Origin: Pandoraea captiosa
GTDB taxonomy: Bacteria > Pseudomonadota > Gammaproteobacteria > Burkholderiales > Burkholderiaceae
Direction of reading: 5' to 3'
Assembly (NCBI RefSeq): GCF_902459775.1
Contig: NZ_CABPSQ010000006.1
Span: 186,001 to 250,000 of the forward strand
Length of the DNA: 64,000 bases
Positions 26,731 through 37,155 of the stretch are shown one piece after another. The position numbers and the translations under genes were made by a program. The notes below the pieces were generated by a model. It was not told the origin of the DNA. It made no database searches and saw nothing but the letters and a program-made list of their open reading frames with translations. How positions within the stretch are numbered: the first letter of the stretch is position 1; every line of letters starts with the position of its first letter.

Positions 26731-28188
26731 TTCCCTTCCTCGCGTCATACGCAAACGACGTCACCGACGAGCGCCCCCGCAAGTCCCTCAAGCGCCTCCA
26801 GCCCCTCAACAACGGCAGCGGGGGCAATGGCAGTTTCCGCGCCTGCCGCGACGCATTCGAGCACCGAAAACGCCACGCCGCGTGCGGCGTTCGTCAATGA
26901 CTTCTGGCAGACGTCGCAAGCGCCGCTCAGTCCGCCCCGCCTGATCCCGGAAACGCATCGGACATCGGCTGCGGACGCGCTCCCGACGTTGCCGTCGTCG
27001 GTTGTCGCCACGTCGGCCTTGCACTTCGACTTTTCAGGCGCTTTCGCGTTGCTGCCTCCTGCCGGTGTCTCCTGGCAAGACGCACAAGGCTCGCAGGCCT
27101 CAGGCAAGCGCGGCTTCTCTCTGGCATTCGGCGACGCCGCCGCCGACGTAGCGCACCGCAAGCGCGCCGCCGCCCTGCATGCCGTGCCGACGCTCGAACC
27201 GAAACCGTCGACGTCCGGCGTGGTTGGATCCAGCACATCCGGCACCCCGTCCGTTCCCGACAACGTGTTGCGCAGCGCATTGCTCACGCTCGGCGACCCT
27301 GCGACGCACGCTCCGAACTTGTTGGCCAGACTCGAATCGCGCGCGCTCGATGTCGTGCTGGACAAAGGTCCGTACGTCGATGCGCACCGTCTGCTCGAAG
27401 GGTTGCTTCGACGGTTGGAGGCCGAGCAATCGCTGGCACACTGGACCACGGCGTTCGAGCGCGTTGTGGCGCTGACGCTGCGCTTCGAACCCCGCACGGA
27501 AAAGGTCGCCCGTTCGATGCTGTTGACTTGCGACAGGGCGTCCGGCGACGGTGCGCAGGCATTGGCCCGGGCCTCGACGAACGCCAGCATCGAGCATCTT
27601 GTCGGACACCGGCTGCATGCCATTGCCGACATGCCCGCCGAGCGGCGCGCCACGACGTGGCACGAGCTGCTCGCAAGCCTGCGTCGCCTGAAAATCTGCA
27701 CGAGCACGGAGCGCCTCGCATCGCTTGCCCGTTTTATCGGTTTGCTGGCGAACGATGAGCAGGTGCCGGCGGCGATGGCCATCATCGACGCGTCATGCGC
27801 GTTCGCGGCGCATGGCGGGTGGCGCGAACTGACATCGCTGTTAGTGAGCGCGGTGCCGTCGCGCGACATGGCGCAGATTGCGCGCGCAATGACGCAGGCG
27901 GAACGCCGACTGTACGGCGCCGACATGAAGGACATCGTGGAGAGCATCTCCGGTTGCGTCGACCGAATGCCGGCGCGAGACGCGCGAGCGTTGATCGGAC
28001 ACCTCGTGGACATCGTGATGATGCGCGGGGATTTCGACTACCTCGTGTTCGGCCCGGACGAGAGCGCGCAAATGCTCGACGACCTGCGCTCGACGTGCCG
28101 ACGCCTCGGCTTCGACGACCTTACCCGCACTCTGGAAGACACGCTCGCCGAGGTCTGCGACGAGTACAAGGCGACGATGATGGACTAA
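26716..28188 (+). CDS. Unrecognised helical protein, possible secreted effector (second of a pair)
   Basis: This 490-residue protein is not one I recognise. Residues 1-170 are Ser/Thr/Ala/Pro-rich and low in structure; 200-490 look alpha-helical with HLVGHRLHAIADMPAERRATTW and DIVESISGCVDRMPARDARALI, similar in spacing to the helical repeats of the preceding gene. There is no signal peptide. An upstream in-frame ATG at 26626 would add 30 residues; 26716 is preferred because the N-terminus then resembles its neighbour (M-x-EST-x-x-PS) and the DNA around both starts shares ACTCCTTC and GAGTCCAC. No plain ribosome site precedes it. The two genes look like diverged paralogs. Confidence 0.68.
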   Translation: MESTLFPSSRHTQTTSPTSAPASPSSASSPSTTAAGAMAVSAPAATHSSTENATPRAAFVNDFWQTSQAPLSPPRLIPETHRTSAADALPTLPSSVVATSALHFDFSGAFALLPPAGVSWQDAQGSQASGKRGFSLAFGDAAADVAHRKRAAALHAVPTLEPKPSTSGVVGSSTSGTPSVPDNVLRSALLTLGDPATHAPNLLARLESRALDVVLDKGPYVDAHRLLEGLLRRLEAEQSLAHWTTAFERVVALTLRFEPRTEKVARSMLLTCDRASGDGAQALARASTNASIEHLVGHRLHAIADMPAERRATTWHELLASLRRLKICTSTERLASLARFIGLLANDEQVPAAMAIIDASCAFAAHGGWRELTSLLVSAVPSRDMAQIARAMTQAERRLYGADMKDIVESISGCVDRMPARDARALIGHLVDIVMMRGDFDYLVFGPDESAQMLDDLRSTCRRLGFDDLTRTLEDTLAEVCDEYKATMMD

Positions 28189-28215
28189 CTGGAGGAGGCG
28201 GGAACACAAAATGAC

Positions 28216-28238
28216 GACACCCGCTTTACGCGGGTGTC
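28216..28238. terminator. Hairpin between the orphan gene and hemY
   Basis: A perfect 9-bp stem (GACACCCGC with GCGGGTGTC, 5-base loop) lies in the convergent gap. There is no T-run on the plus side. Confidence 0.55.
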
Positions 28239-28281
28239 ATGGGGACTGCGTCGGCGTTCTTGTGCTTATGTGCCTGTGTGC

Positions 28282-29454
28282 TTATGCCGTGGCACAGGCC
28301 CGATAGTGGCGATTGGCCTGCTCCATCTGCCCGAGGCCTTCAAATAACTGGGCCAGCGCCAGGTGCAGACGCTGCTGCAAATGACGATCGTCGGTGTGGC
28401 GCAGCGCGCCTTCCAGGAAGGTCTGCGCCTTGCCCCACAGACGCTGATGCTGACACAGCTTGCCCAGCGCATAGAGCAGGTCGGGATCGTTCGGGTGACG
28501 CTGCTGCCATGCTTCGGCTTTCTGGATGAGCGGCAGCGCGTCACCGCCCGCGCAATCGGCATACCGGCGCAGCAGGCGCGCATCCCAGTGTTCGGCGAGC
28601 GCGGCTTCGACGATATCCCGGGCTTCGCGCGGACGGTCCAGCGAGATCAGCAATTCTGCCGCGACATCGGCGATGCGCGCCGAGGTCCGTGCATCGGCCG
28701 GCAGTTCGTGCCAGCACTTGAGCAGCGCATCCGCGTCGTGACGATGGTCGCGCAGAATGCCTTCGCTGGCGGTCTGTTTGAGCTTCGCGGCCAGCGCGGG
28801 ATGCAGCGCCTCGCGCTTTTCGAGCATCTTGAGCAGATTGAGCACCTCGGGCCAATGCTTCAGATGCTGATGCGCGCGCAGCGCGACCAGCTGCGCCTGC
28901 ATGCGGCGTGCGCCCTGTGCCCGCATCTCGGTCAGCGCCTCGAGCGCCCCTTCGGCGTCGCGCGTGTCGACCCGCAACTCCGCCGTCTGCAACAGACGCG
29001 CCTCTTCCAGATTCGCCCCTTGCGCCTCGGCCAGCCAGGCGTCGCGACGTGCGAACTCGCGCATGCGATGCGCCGCACGCGCGCCGATGATCGCCGCTAC
29101 GCCACGATTGTCGTCTTGCTCGGCGGCTTCGCGTGCGGCCTTTTCGGCGCGGGTGTAGCGTCCCGCGAAAAGGTTCGCCACGGCGTCGCGCAACGCGATG
29201 TTCGCGCGACGGCTGCGCTGGCGGTTGCGATAGGCCGCCACGCGCTCCGGCATCTTGTAGATGTTGCGCAACACGCGAATGATCACGTACAGCGCAACGA
29301 ACAGCGCCAGCAGCGCCAGCACGAAGAGGTTCAGCGACACGTCCACCCGGTACGGCGGCACCAGCATCACCACCTGCCCGTGATTGAACGTGGCCAGCAC
29401 GGCAAAGCCGGCCGCCACCGCGAACAGGAGCGTCAACCAGATCAGTCCTCGCAT
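28282..29454 (-). CDS. hemY: HemY-like membrane protein of the heme operon
   Basis: This 390-residue inner-membrane protein starts with two membrane helices (MRGLIWLTLLFAVAAGFAVL and LNLFVLALLALFVALYVIIRV), the HemY_N domain, followed by TPR-like helical repeats facing the periplasm or cytoplasm. It is the last gene of the hemC-hemD-hemX-hemY set, 10 bases behind hemX. Proteobacterial HemY of this type is not the Bacillus protoporphyrinogen oxidase of the same name; its exact task in heme formation is unsettled. The start ATG at 29454 opens directly on the first membrane helix. Confidence 0.9.
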   Translation of the reverse strand: MRGLIWLTLLFAVAAGFAVLATFNHGQVVMLVPPYRVDVSLNLFVLALLALFVALYVIIRVLRNIYKMPERVAAYRNRQRSRRANIALRDAVANLFAGRYTRAEKAAREAAEQDDNRGVAAIIGARAAHRMREFARRDAWLAEAQGANLEEARLLQTAELRVDTRDAEGALEALTEMRAQGARRMQAQLVALRAHQHLKHWPEVLNLLKMLEKREALHPALAAKLKQTASEGILRDHRHDADALLKCWHELPADARTSARIADVAAELLISLDRPREARDIVEAALAEHWDARLLRRYADCAGGDALPLIQKAEAWQQRHPNDPDLLYALGKLCQHQRLWGKAQTFLEGALRHTDDRHLQQRLHLALAQLFEGLGQMEQANRHYRACATA

Positions 29455-29464
29455 GCCCGGCTCC

Positions 29465-30664
29465 TTACGGCTTTTCCTTGACGTCCTTGACCTGACCGAT
29501 GGCGGTCAGGCTGGCGTCAAGGGTCGGCAGTTCGATGGTGCGCGAGCCCGAGTCGACCTGATCGAGCAGCGTTTTGACGGCGGCGATGCGGCGCGACTTG
29601 GCGTCGAAATACTTGTCGAGCGCGGCCTGCGCGACTTGCACGTCGCTATGCACCGCCGACGCATTGCGCGCGAGCAACGCCAGACGCGCATTGAGCAGGC
29701 GCAGCTTCAGGTTCGCGCGCAGGAACGCCCCCTGCTCCGGTGCGACGAGCATCACGTCCGGATCGTCCAGTCGACGCACCTGCACCAGTTGCTTGAGGCT
29801 GCCGAGCATTTCGCCGGACAAACGATGCCAGGTCGCGCTCCAGCCGGTGTCACCAGCACCGCTCGGGCCGCTGGCGTCCGCCTTGGGGGCCACGCGCTGC
29901 TCTTCGGCCTGCAACGGCAGCGTGTCGATCATGGCGATGGCCTGATCCAGCTTGCCGGTGAGCTGCGGCAGGTCCGCAGCCGGTACGGCTTTGAGACGAT
30001 CGATGTCTTTCTTGAGGGCATCGCGCACACCGGCGAGTTGGGGCGCCCCGGTGCGGGCCAGACGGGCGTCCGCCCCCTCAAGGGCGATCAGCGCGCCGCG
30101 CACGTTGCCCGTCAACTGCAATTGCTGATTGGCGCTGGTAACGATTTGCTCCGTCTCGGCGAGCACCCACTCGTCGCGGTTGTGCGCGAGTTCCTGATAG
30201 AGCTGTTCGAGCGCGGCCTGCTGACTGCGCGAATCGGACACACGGCCTTCGAGCGCCGTGAGGCGGTTCTGGAGATCGCGTTGGTTATCGAGCGCCTGCG
30301 CGGTGCGCACCTGCGCCTGCATGACTTGCGCGTCGCCCGCTTGCTGACGGCGCGCCATTTCCTGCTGCACGCGGTCGAGCTTCTGGTTGAGCGACCAGCC
30401 GCCAATGCCAGCCCCGGCCGAGACCAGCACGAAGAGCAGCCACGGCAGCGCCGCGCCCGACCCGCGCCGCTTTTGCGGTGGTTCCGGCGGCTGCCACGCG
30501 GGCGGGACGCCGGCGGTACCGTAGGCGGGCCCCGCGGCGGCACCCCGGGTTGCCCCTCCGGCGGTCGGGCCGGCGGCACTACCCGTCGCGGTTGAATTCG
30601 CCGTCGGGCCGGTCGACGCCGACGGGTTTTGAGAAGACTCTGGAACGCGATTATCTGTCGTCAT
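29465..30664 (-). CDS. hemX: HemX-like protein (annotated as uroporphyrinogen-III C-methyltransferase)
   Basis: This 399-residue protein has a Pro/Gly/Ala-rich cytoplasmic N-terminus (about 1-65), one membrane helix (GAALPWLLFVLVSAGAGIGGW) and a long periplasmic coiled-coil region rich in Gln, Arg and Ala, followed by a helical domain. This matches the HemX family (PF04375), which lacks the SAM-binding methyltransferase fold despite its common name. It overlaps the end of hemD by 14 bases. The frame opens 64 codons earlier inside hemD, but the ATG at 30662-30664 gives the normal N-terminus. Confidence 0.9.
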   Translation of the reverse strand: MTTDNRVPESSQNPSASTGPTANSTATGSAAGPTAGGATRGAAAGPAYGTAGVPPAWQPPEPPQKRRGSGAALPWLLFVLVSAGAGIGGWSLNQKLDRVQQEMARRQQAGDAQVMQAQVRTAQALDNQRDLQNRLTALEGRVSDSRSQQAALEQLYQELAHNRDEWVLAETEQIVTSANQQLQLTGNVRGALIALEGADARLARTGAPQLAGVRDALKKDIDRLKAVPAADLPQLTGKLDQAIAMIDTLPLQAEEQRVAPKADASGPSGAGDTGWSATWHRLSGEMLGSLKQLVQVRRLDDPDVMLVAPEQGAFLRANLKLRLLNARLALLARNASAVHSDVQVAQAALDKYFDAKSRRIAAVKTLLDQVDSGSRTIELPTLDASLTAIGQVKDVKEKP

Positions 30665-31748
30665 GCTTGACTTGAATGGGATCCGCCCATGTTTTGATTG
30701 CGGCCAGCAAGTTCTCGTCACCAGGCGCGCATTGCGTAATCCTATCAAACCCCGCGGAGCGCGCGGCATCCGCGATGCGGTGATGCGAAGTAAAGCACTG
30801 CGCCGTGAGGATTCTGGCGAGCATTTGCGGCGTGCCCGGCGTGTGCACGCCGGCACGTGTGCCGTAACGCGCAGCGAGCAATGTCGCGAGATGGCGCACC
30901 GCCTCGGAACTGGTCAGCACCCACGCGCAGCGCTCCGGCGAGGCCAGACGCGCTTCGAGCGCCGCCCATGCCGCGGTGTCCGGCGTCGGCGCGCGGCGCG
31001 TGTAGGCGCTTACGATATCCAGCTGCGCCCCGCTGGCGCGCAACGTATCGGCCAGCAGTTCGCGACCGCCGTCGCCCCGGACCAACAGCACGCGGCGTCC
31101 GGCCAGTGCGGGCAGATCGAGCTGTTCGAGCAGCGCCTCGGAGTCGAAGCGTGCCTGCGGCCCGCCCGGCGGCACGATCACGCGATGCGCGGGCGGCGCG
31201 ATGCCAGCGTCCGCCAGCGCCTGCGCACTGCCCGGGCCGACGACGGCCACCGGCAACGTTGTCGGCCAGAATGCGCCAGCGGCTCGCACAGGGGCCGCGG
31301 CCGCCGCGCGCGTCGTACTCTGTGCATCGTCGCCGACATGCAAATGCACCAGCCGCGCGAGCGCATAGGCCACGGCATTCGGCGAAATGAACACCGCCAT
31401 CGCATACGACGGCAGCGCTCGCAGCGCATCGTCGAGCGCCGTCAGTGCATCAGGATCGGTTTGTGGGGCGATGTCGAGCAAGGGGAAGTCGAGCGCGTCG
31501 ATACCTTCGACGCTCAGCGCGCGGGCCAGTGCATCGGCCTGCCCGTCCGGGCGCGTGAGGATCGCGCACGGCGCGGCGGGCGCCGCGACCGCGCGCACGC
31601 TCGTCACGTGCCCCAGGTCGGCCGACGTCGCACCGGCAGTCCCGCCCGATGGCGACGCCGGTGACACCGGCGACACCGGCGACACCGGATCGCCCGACGG
31701 ACCCGACGAGGGCGACGAGCCTGGCGGCACGGGCGCGCGCGGCGTCAA
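30651..31748 (-). CDS. hemD: Uroporphyrinogen-III synthase
   Basis: This 365-residue enzyme cyclises hydroxymethylbilane with inversion of ring D. The two-lobed fold is recognisable from [40 protein letters not shown] and [17 protein letters not shown], ending with [12 protein letters not shown]. It carries an N-terminal extension of about 60 residues with a Pro/Ser/Gly-rich [11 protein letters not shown] stretch encoded by four 9-bp repeats at 31651-31686. The extension is much longer than in E. coli HemD (246 residues). The start overlaps the hemC stop by four bases (ATGA), which supports the ATG at 31748 and coupled translation. Confidence 0.92.
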   Translation of the reverse strand: MTPRAPVPPGSSPSSGPSGDPVSPVSPVSPASPSGGTAGATSADLGHVTSVRAVAAPAAPCAILTRPDGQADALARALSVEGIDALDFPLLDIAPQTDPDALTALDDALRALPSYAMAVFISPNAVAYALARLVHLHVGDDAQSTTRAAAAAPVRAAGAFWPTTLPVAVVGPGSAQALADAGIAPPAHRVIVPPGGPQARFDSEALLEQLDLPALAGRRVLLVRGDGGRELLADTLRASGAQLDIVSAYTRRAPTPDTAAWAALEARLASPERCAWVLTSSEAVRHLATLLAARYGTRAGVHTPGTPQMLARILTAQCFTSHHRIADAARSAGFDRITQCAPGDENLLAAIKTWADPIQVKHDDR

Positions 31749-32710
31749 ACGGCGTCCTTCGGCTCGGACGGCGGCACCAGCGCCAGCCCGCCCGCGTCGA
31801 TCAATTCCTGCGCCACGCGCTGGCCGAGCGCTTCCGCACCGGCCACGTCGCCCGACGCCACCTTGGCGGCGCCTTGCGCGCGCAGTACCGTCGCTCCGTC
31901 CGTCGACGCAATGAAGGCGCGCAAGGCAAGCTCACCCTGCGCCGAGAATTCCGCGTAGGCCCCCAGCGGCACCTGACAAGAGCCGCCAAGCGCGCGAGAG
32001 ACGGCGCGCTCGGCGCTGACCGCCAGCGTAGTGTTGGCATCGTGCAACGGTGCGAGCCATTGCAAGATTTCGGGACGTCCGGCGCGCACCTCGATACCGA
32101 GCGCGCCCTGCCCCGCCGCCGGCAGGCTCGCGTCCGTCGGGATGATCGCGCGAATGCGCTCGCCCAGCCCCAGGCGCTTGAGTCCCGCCGCCGCAAGGAT
32201 GATGGCGGCAAAGTTGCCACGGTCGAGCTTCCCCAGCCGGGTATCGAGATTGCCGCGCAACGGCGCGACGCGCAGATGCGGGTAACGGGTGCGCAGGCTC
32301 ACCTCGCGACGCAGGCTCGATGTGCCGACTACCGCCCCGGCAGGCAAGGCGTCGAGGCTGTCGTAATCGTTGCTCACAAACGCGTCGCACGGGTCTTCGC
32401 GCTCAAGCACGGCCGCCAGCGCGAAGCCTTCCGGCAGTTGCATCGGCACATCTTTGAGGGAATGGACGGCGAGGTCGGCCCGCCCGTCGGCCAGCGCCAG
32501 TTCGAGTTCCTTGACGAACAGACCCTTGCCGCCGACCTTGGCGAGCGAACGATCCAGAATTTGGTCACCGCGAGTGGTCATTCCGAGAATACTGACGTGA
32601 CACTGCGGATATAATTTGTGCAGCGCGTCACGCACGTGTTCGGCTTGCCACATGGCAAGACGGCTCTCGCGCGATGCGATCACCAGGGTTTCAGGAGCAG
32701 CGAAGTTCAT
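31745..32710 (-). CDS. hemC: Hydroxymethylbilane synthase (porphobilinogen deaminase)
   Basis: This 321-residue enzyme joins four porphobilinogens into the linear tetrapyrrole. The cofactor-attaching Cys245 lies in [14 protein letters not shown], and the catalytic aspartate in VHSLKDVPM (residues 82-90) is present. The arginine-rich substrate sites are intact ([27 protein letters not shown]). It is the first gene of the hemC-hemD-hemX-hemY set and is divergent from ppc with a 79-base gap, a standard layout in Burkholderiaceae. Confidence 0.97.
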   Translation of the reverse strand: MNFAAPETLVIASRESRLAMWQAEHVRDALHKLYPQCHVSILGMTTRGDQILDRSLAKVGGKGLFVKELELALADGRADLAVHSLKDVPMQLPEGFALAAVLEREDPCDAFVSNDYDSLDALPAGAVVGTSSLRREVSLRTRYPHLRVAPLRGNLDTRLGKLDRGNFAAIILAAAGLKRLGLGERIRAIIPTDASLPAAGQGALGIEVRAGRPEILQWLAPLHDANTTLAVSAERAVSRALGGSCQVPLGAYAEFSAQGELALRAFIASTDGATVLRAQGAAKVASGDVAGAEALGQRVAQELIDAGGLALVPPSEPKDAV

Positions 32711-32789
32711 TCAGCAACCGCGTGAAGACCAAAAGAAAAAATGGTAACACGCTTGACCGGCCCGAACGGCGGGTCGCGAGAGGAGTGAC

Positions 32790-35700
32790 ATGAAGAGCAG
32801 CGCAAAGGCAAAAGCCCCGAAAGAGGGCCTCGCCAAGTCGGTCGGCAAGACGTCCCCCGCGAAAGCAGCAGCCGCGGTTTCATCCCCTCCACCCACGCCG
32901 TCGCGCACAGTGCGTCAGCCGCGCTCGGGCACTGCGCTCAACGGCGCGGACAAGTCCGCATCGGCGATCGTGGTGCCGAAGGTCGCGGGACAGACTGCCG
33001 CCAGCCCCAAGGCCCGCCGCTCGCGCGAAGACAAGGACGCGCCGCTGCGTGAGGACATCCGCTTCCTCGGCCGCCTGCTTGGCGACGTGCTGCGCGAGCA
33101 ACAAGGCAGCGACGCCTTCGATCTGGTCGAGACGATTCGCCAGAACGCCGTTCGATTTCACCGCGAAGGCGATCGCAGCGCCGCCAAAGCGCTGGACAAG
33201 CTGCTCAACGGCCTGACCAACGAGCATGCCATTCAGGTCGTGCGGGCGTTTAGCTACTTCTCGCATCTGGCCAACATCGCCGAGGATCGTCACCACAACC
33301 GCCGCCGCCGCGTGCACGCGCTCGCAGGCAGCCGCCCACAGCCGGGCAGCCTGAGCGCCGCCCTGCAAAGCCTGAAGGACGCCGGCCGCGACGATCCCGC
33401 CACGCTGCAAGCCTTCTTCGCCAGCGCCCTCATCGTGCCGGTGCTCACCGCGCATCCCACCGAAGTCCAGCGCAAGAGCATTCTCGATGCCGAGCGCGAA
33501 ATTGCCCGCCTGCTCGAACATCGTGACGATGCCCTGACCGAGCGTGAATCGGCGCGCAATACGGAATCGATGCGCGCCTACGTCACCACACTTTGGCAGA
33601 CACGCATGCTGCGTAGCTCACGTCTGACGGTGGCCGACGAAATCGAAAATGCGCTGTCGTATTACCGCAGCACGTTCCTGTCCGAAATCCCGGCGCTTTA
33701 CGACGACGTTGCGGCCGAGCTGCACGACGCCGTGCCGAGCGTGCGTTCCGAAGGTCTCGGACGTTTCCTGCAAATGGGAAGCTGGATCGGCGGCGATCGC
33801 GACGGCAACCCGAACGTCACGGCGCAGACGCTGCGACTGGCGATCACACGTCAGGCCACGGAAATCTTTGCGCACTATCTCGAACAGGTGCATTTGCTGG
33901 GTGCCGAGCTATCCGTGTCGCATCTGCTCGCCGGTGCGAGCGACGCCCTGCTCACGCTCGCGCGCCGCTCGCCGGACGACTCGCCGCACCGCACCGACGA
34001 GCCCTATCGACGCGCGCTGATCGGCGTGTACGCGCGACTGGCTGCGACCGCGCGCGAATGGGTCGGTCACGTGCCGCATCGCGGCGCGGTGGGCAACGCC
34101 AGCCCCTACCTCGACGCCAGCGAGTTCATCTCCGATCTGAATACGGTCGTCGCCTCGCTCATGGCGCATCACGGCGGCGCGCTCATCTCGCAGCGCCTCG
34201 GGCCGCTGGTGCGTGCGGCCGAAGTGTTTGGCTTCCACCTCGCAAGCATCGACCTGCGCCAAAGTTCGGACGTTCACGAAGCGGTCATTGCGGAGTTGTT
34301 TGCGAAAGCTGGCGTCGAGATGCATTACGCGAAGCTCGACGAAAGCGAAAAGCTGGCACTGCTGCTACGCGAATTGCGTGAGGCGCGTCCCCTCTTCTCC
34401 CCGTATCTCGAGTACTCGCAACGCACGCGCGACGAACTCGCCGTGTTTGCCGCGGCCCGCGACATCCGCGCCCGGTTCGGCGCACGCGCAGTGCGCAACT
34501 ACATCATTTCGCATACGGAAACCGTGAGCGATCTGGTGGAGGTGATGCTGCTGCAAAAGGAGACGGGACTCTTTCAGGGTGCGCTCGGCAATGCGGGCAA
34601 TGCGGGCAATGCAGTCGATGGCGGCAATGGCAGCAGCCGACACGTCGAGCCCAAGGTCGGCGCGATGGTCATCCCGCTGTTCGAGACGATCGCCGACTTG
34701 CGCAACGCGCCGGTCATCATGCGCGAGTTCTTCGACATTCCGGGCATGTCCGACGTCGTGACGGCGCAAGGCGGCGAGCAGGAAGTCATGCTCGGCTACT
34801 CCGACAGCAACAAGGACGGCGGCTTCCTCACCTCCAACTGGGAGCTGTACAAGGCGGAACTCGCGCTGGTGCGTCTGTTCGAGGAGAAGGGCATTCGCCT
34901 GCGGCTGTTTCACGGTCGGGGCGGCACGGTGGGGCGCGGCGGTGGCCCGACCTATCAGGCCATCCTCTCGCAGCCGCCGGGGACGGTGAACGGCCAGATC
35001 CGTCTGACCGAGCAGGGCGAAATCATCGCGAGCAAGTTTGCCAACCCGGAAATCGGGCGCCGCAATCTGGAGACGATCGTCGCCGCAACGCTCGAAGCGA
35101 CCCTGCTGCCGAGCCGCAATCAGCCGCCGCGTCTGGCCGCCTATGAGGCGGTCATGCAGCAGCTCTCCGATACGGCGTTCGCGGCCTATCGCGATCTCGT
35201 CTACGAGACCCCCGGCTTCACCGATTACTTCTTCTCGGCAACGCCGATTGCGGAGATCGCCGAACTCAACATCGGCTCGCGCCCGGCCTCGCGCAAGTTC
35301 TCCGATCCGAAGCATCGCCGCATTGAAGATCTGCGCGCCATTCCGTGGGGATTCTCCTGGGGGCAGTGCCGTCTGCTGCTCACCGGCTGGTACGGCTTCG
35401 GCAGCGCCGTGAGCGCGTATCTGGACGGCGACGGCAGCAAGGCGGCCGCCGCCGGTCGCGACAAGCGTCTGGACACCTTGCGTCAGATGGTCAAGCGCTG
35501 GCCGTTCTTCGCGAATCTGCTCTCGAACATGGACATGGTGCTTGCGAAGACGGATCTGGCGGTGGCGTCGCGTTACGCGGAGCTGGTGCCGGACGAGAAG
35601 CTGCGCAAGCGTGTGTTCAGTCGGATCGTGGCGGAGTGGCAAAGCACGTCGCAAGCGTTGGCGCTCATTACAGGCCATGAGGAGCGTCTGGCGGACAACC

Positions 35701-35870
35701 CGCTGCTCGCCCGCTCGATCAAGAACCGCTTCCCGTATCTCGACCCGCTCAATCACTTGCAAGTCGAGTTGCTGCGCCGGCATCGCGCAGGGGAATCGGA
35801 CGAGCGCGCACGTCGCGGCATTCATCTGTCCATCAACGGGATTGCAGCGGGCTTGCGTAATACCGGCTGA
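32790..35870 (+). CDS. ppc: Phosphoenolpyruvate carboxylase
   Basis: This 1026-residue enzyme makes oxaloacetate from PEP and bicarbonate to refill the citric acid cycle. The catalytic His motif [13 protein letters not shown], the [10 protein letters not shown] loop, [22 protein letters not shown], and the [13 protein letters not shown] loop are intact, and the C-terminus ends in the conserved RNTG. An N-terminal Ala/Lys/Ser-rich extension of about 80 residues and a Gly/Asn-rich insertion ([15 protein letters not shown], from a 9-bp repeat at 34587-34613) make it longer than the E. coli enzyme (883). GAGAGGAG precedes the ATG at 32790. Confidence 0.97.
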   Translation: MKSSAKAKAPKEGLAKSVGKTSPAKAAAAVSSPPPTPSRTVRQPRSGTALNGADKSASAIVVPKVAGQTAASPKARRSREDKDAPLREDIRFLGRLLGDVLREQQGSDAFDLVETIRQNAVRFHREGDRSAAKALDKLLNGLTNEHAIQVVRAFSYFSHLANIAEDRHHNRRRRVHALAGSRPQPGSLSAALQSLKDAGRDDPATLQAFFASALIVPVLTAHPTEVQRKSILDAEREIARLLEHRDDALTERESARNTESMRAYVTTLWQTRMLRSSRLTVADEIENALSYYRSTFLSEIPALYDDVAAELHDAVPSVRSEGLGRFLQMGSWIGGDRDGNPNVTAQTLRLAITRQATEIFAHYLEQVHLLGAELSVSHLLAGASDALLTLARRSPDDSPHRTDEPYRRALIGVYARLAATAREWVGHVPHRGAVGNASPYLDASEFISDLNTVVASLMAHHGGALISQRLGPLVRAAEVFGFHLASIDLRQSSDVHEAVIAELFAKAGVEMHYAKLDESEKLALLLRELREARPLFSPYLEYSQRTRDELAVFAAARDIRARFGARAVRNYIISHTETVSDLVEVMLLQKETGLFQGALGNAGNAGNAVDGGNGSSRHVEPKVGAMVIPLFETIADLRNAPVIMREFFDIPGMSDVVTAQGGEQEVMLGYSDSNKDGGFLTSNWELYKAELALVRLFEEKGIRLRLFHGRGGTVGRGGGPTYQAILSQPPGTVNGQIRLTEQGEIIASKFANPEIGRRNLETIVAATLEATLLPSRNQPPRLAAYEAVMQQLSDTAFAAYRDLVYETPGFTDYFFSATPIAEIAELNIGSRPASRKFSDPKHRRIEDLRAIPWGFSWGQCRLLLTGWYGFGSAVSAYLDGDGSKAAAAGRDKRLDTLRQMVKRWPFFANLLSNMDMVLAKTDLAVASRYAELVPDEKLRKRVFSRIVAEWQSTSQALALITGHEERLADNPLLARSIKNRFPYLDPLNHLQVELLRRHRAGESDERARRGIHLSINGIAAGLRNTG

Positions 35871-35993
35871 AAGATCGGCCGACTACCGACTGAGTAACGT
35901 CTGAATGCCGGCTGACGTCGCCCCAAGCGGCAGCCCGGTCCCGGCACTCCGCCGCACGGGAAAGTGACGGAGGACGGACGCATCGCGGTGTAA

Positions 35994-36027
35994 ATTCCCA
36001 GGGATCGTTGCATCGATCCTTGGGAAT
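35994..36027. repeat. Strong inverted repeat downstream of ppc
   Basis: ATTCCCAGGGATCG pairs with CGATCCTTGGGAAT, 14 bp with one wobble pair and a 6-base loop. No T-run follows, so it is either a structured 3' end of ppc or an operator ahead of the chorismate mutase gene. Confidence 0.6.
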
Positions 36028-36105
36028 CTCCCCAACGACAGGGGACCGATAGAACGGTATATTTCGACGCATTCGACCCGATGGCTGCCGGGGGGCCAAT
36101 CCATC

Positions 36106-37002
36106 ATGCAATCCGACTCGACCACACGACCGTTAAAACGCGCTCGTTCCGCTCTTTCCGCCCGATCGACTCGCTTCACCGCACATGCTTCATCGGTATT
36201 GAGAACCTTTACACGGCGGGCAGCCCGGTTCGTGACCGCCCTTCCCGCCCTTCCCGCCCTTCCAAAGCGCCTCGCGCTCCTCACCTTTCTCGCCGTTTGC
36301 GCGGGCGCCCAGGCCGCCCCGTCGGAAACCGCATTCCCGGAGCAGGACGCAGGAACCCCCGTCACGCACACGCTGGCGGCCGCACCGCACGGCGTGCGGG
36401 GCGTTGCGGTGCGTCTGGTCTCGCAGGCGCTGGCCGCTTCGCCTTCGCAGGCAGCGCAACCGGCCAAACCGCGACAGATCGTCGATCCGGTGCTCGATCC
36501 GCTGATGAACGGCATCCTCAAACGTCTGGCCATCAGCGAGGCCGTGGCGCGCAACAAGTACGCCTCGGGCAAGCCGGTGCAAGACACGCCTCGTGAGCAG
36601 GCACTGCTAGACAGCATGGCCGAGCGCGCACCGCAGTTCGGCCTGACGCCGGCACAGGCCCGCACCTTCTTCCGCCTTCAGATCGAAGCGGGCAAGCTGG
36701 TGCAAACGGCCCTGCTCGCCCGCTGGACCCGCGACGGCCATGCGCCGGGCGAACCGGTCGATCTGGCCACCCGGCTGCGACCGGCGCTCGACAAACTCGG
36801 CACGTCGCTGATGCACGACCTCGGACGTCTGTGTGCGCTGCCGGACGATCCGTCGCGTCTGGCCCGCATCCATCAGGCGCGCGAGCGTATCGCCAGAACG
36901 GCAAAGCTCGAAGCGCTGCAGCGCGCGGCATTCGACGAAGCGACCTCCGGCCTGTGCCTGTCCGCGCCCCCACGGGTGTGGACGCTGTCGCGGGTGAATT
37001 GA
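36106..37002 (+). CDS. Exported chorismate mutase (AroQ-gamma type)
   Basis: This 298-residue protein carries the helical chorismate mutase fold in residues about 120-290: VARNKYASGKPVQDTPREQALL and PAQARTFFRLQIEAGKLVQTAL hold the family's basic and catalytic residues. A hydrophobic export segment (KRLALLTFLAVCAGAQA, cleavage near AQA-APSE, residue 70) indicates a periplasmic or secreted enzyme, the *AroQ class seen in pathogens such as Mycobacterium and Salmonella. The 45-residue region before that segment is unusually long, so the true start may be an internal non-ATG codon. A -10 like TATATT lies at 36057-36062. Confidence 0.85.
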   Translation: MQSDSTTRPLKRARSALSARSTRFTAHASSVLRTFTRRAARFVTALPALPALPKRLALLTFLAVCAGAQAAPSETAFPEQDAGTPVTHTLAAAPHGVRGVAVRLVSQALAASPSQAAQPAKPRQIVDPVLDPLMNGILKRLAISEAVARNKYASGKPVQDTPREQALLDSMAERAPQFGLTPAQARTFFRLQIEAGKLVQTALLARWTRDGHAPGEPVDLATRLRPALDKLGTSLMHDLGRLCALPDDPSRLARIHQARERIARTAKLEALQRAAFDEATSGLCLSAPPRVWTLSRVN

Positions 37003-37075
37003 GACGCGACGACGGGCGCGTCCGTGTCGCGCGGCCCTTCGGCCGATGCCTGTCGTAGCGTGCCCGCCGGGGCTG

Positions 37076-37081
37076 TATAAT
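37076..37081 (+). promoter_or_regulatory. Candidate -10 of the argH promoter
   Basis: A perfect TATAAT, 74 bases before the argH start; the -35 region is weak. Confidence 0.45.
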
Positions 37082-37155
37082 TGCGGTTTGCCGTGCTTTG
37101 CCACGGTTTGCGCCAACGGGCCAGCACGGGCCCCACGACTAGCCACGCTACGACA

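Noticed and set aside
29465-30664. Methyltransferase activity of the hemX product.
   Set aside because: No SAM-binding motifs are visible; the membrane helix and coiled coil fit the HemX family instead.
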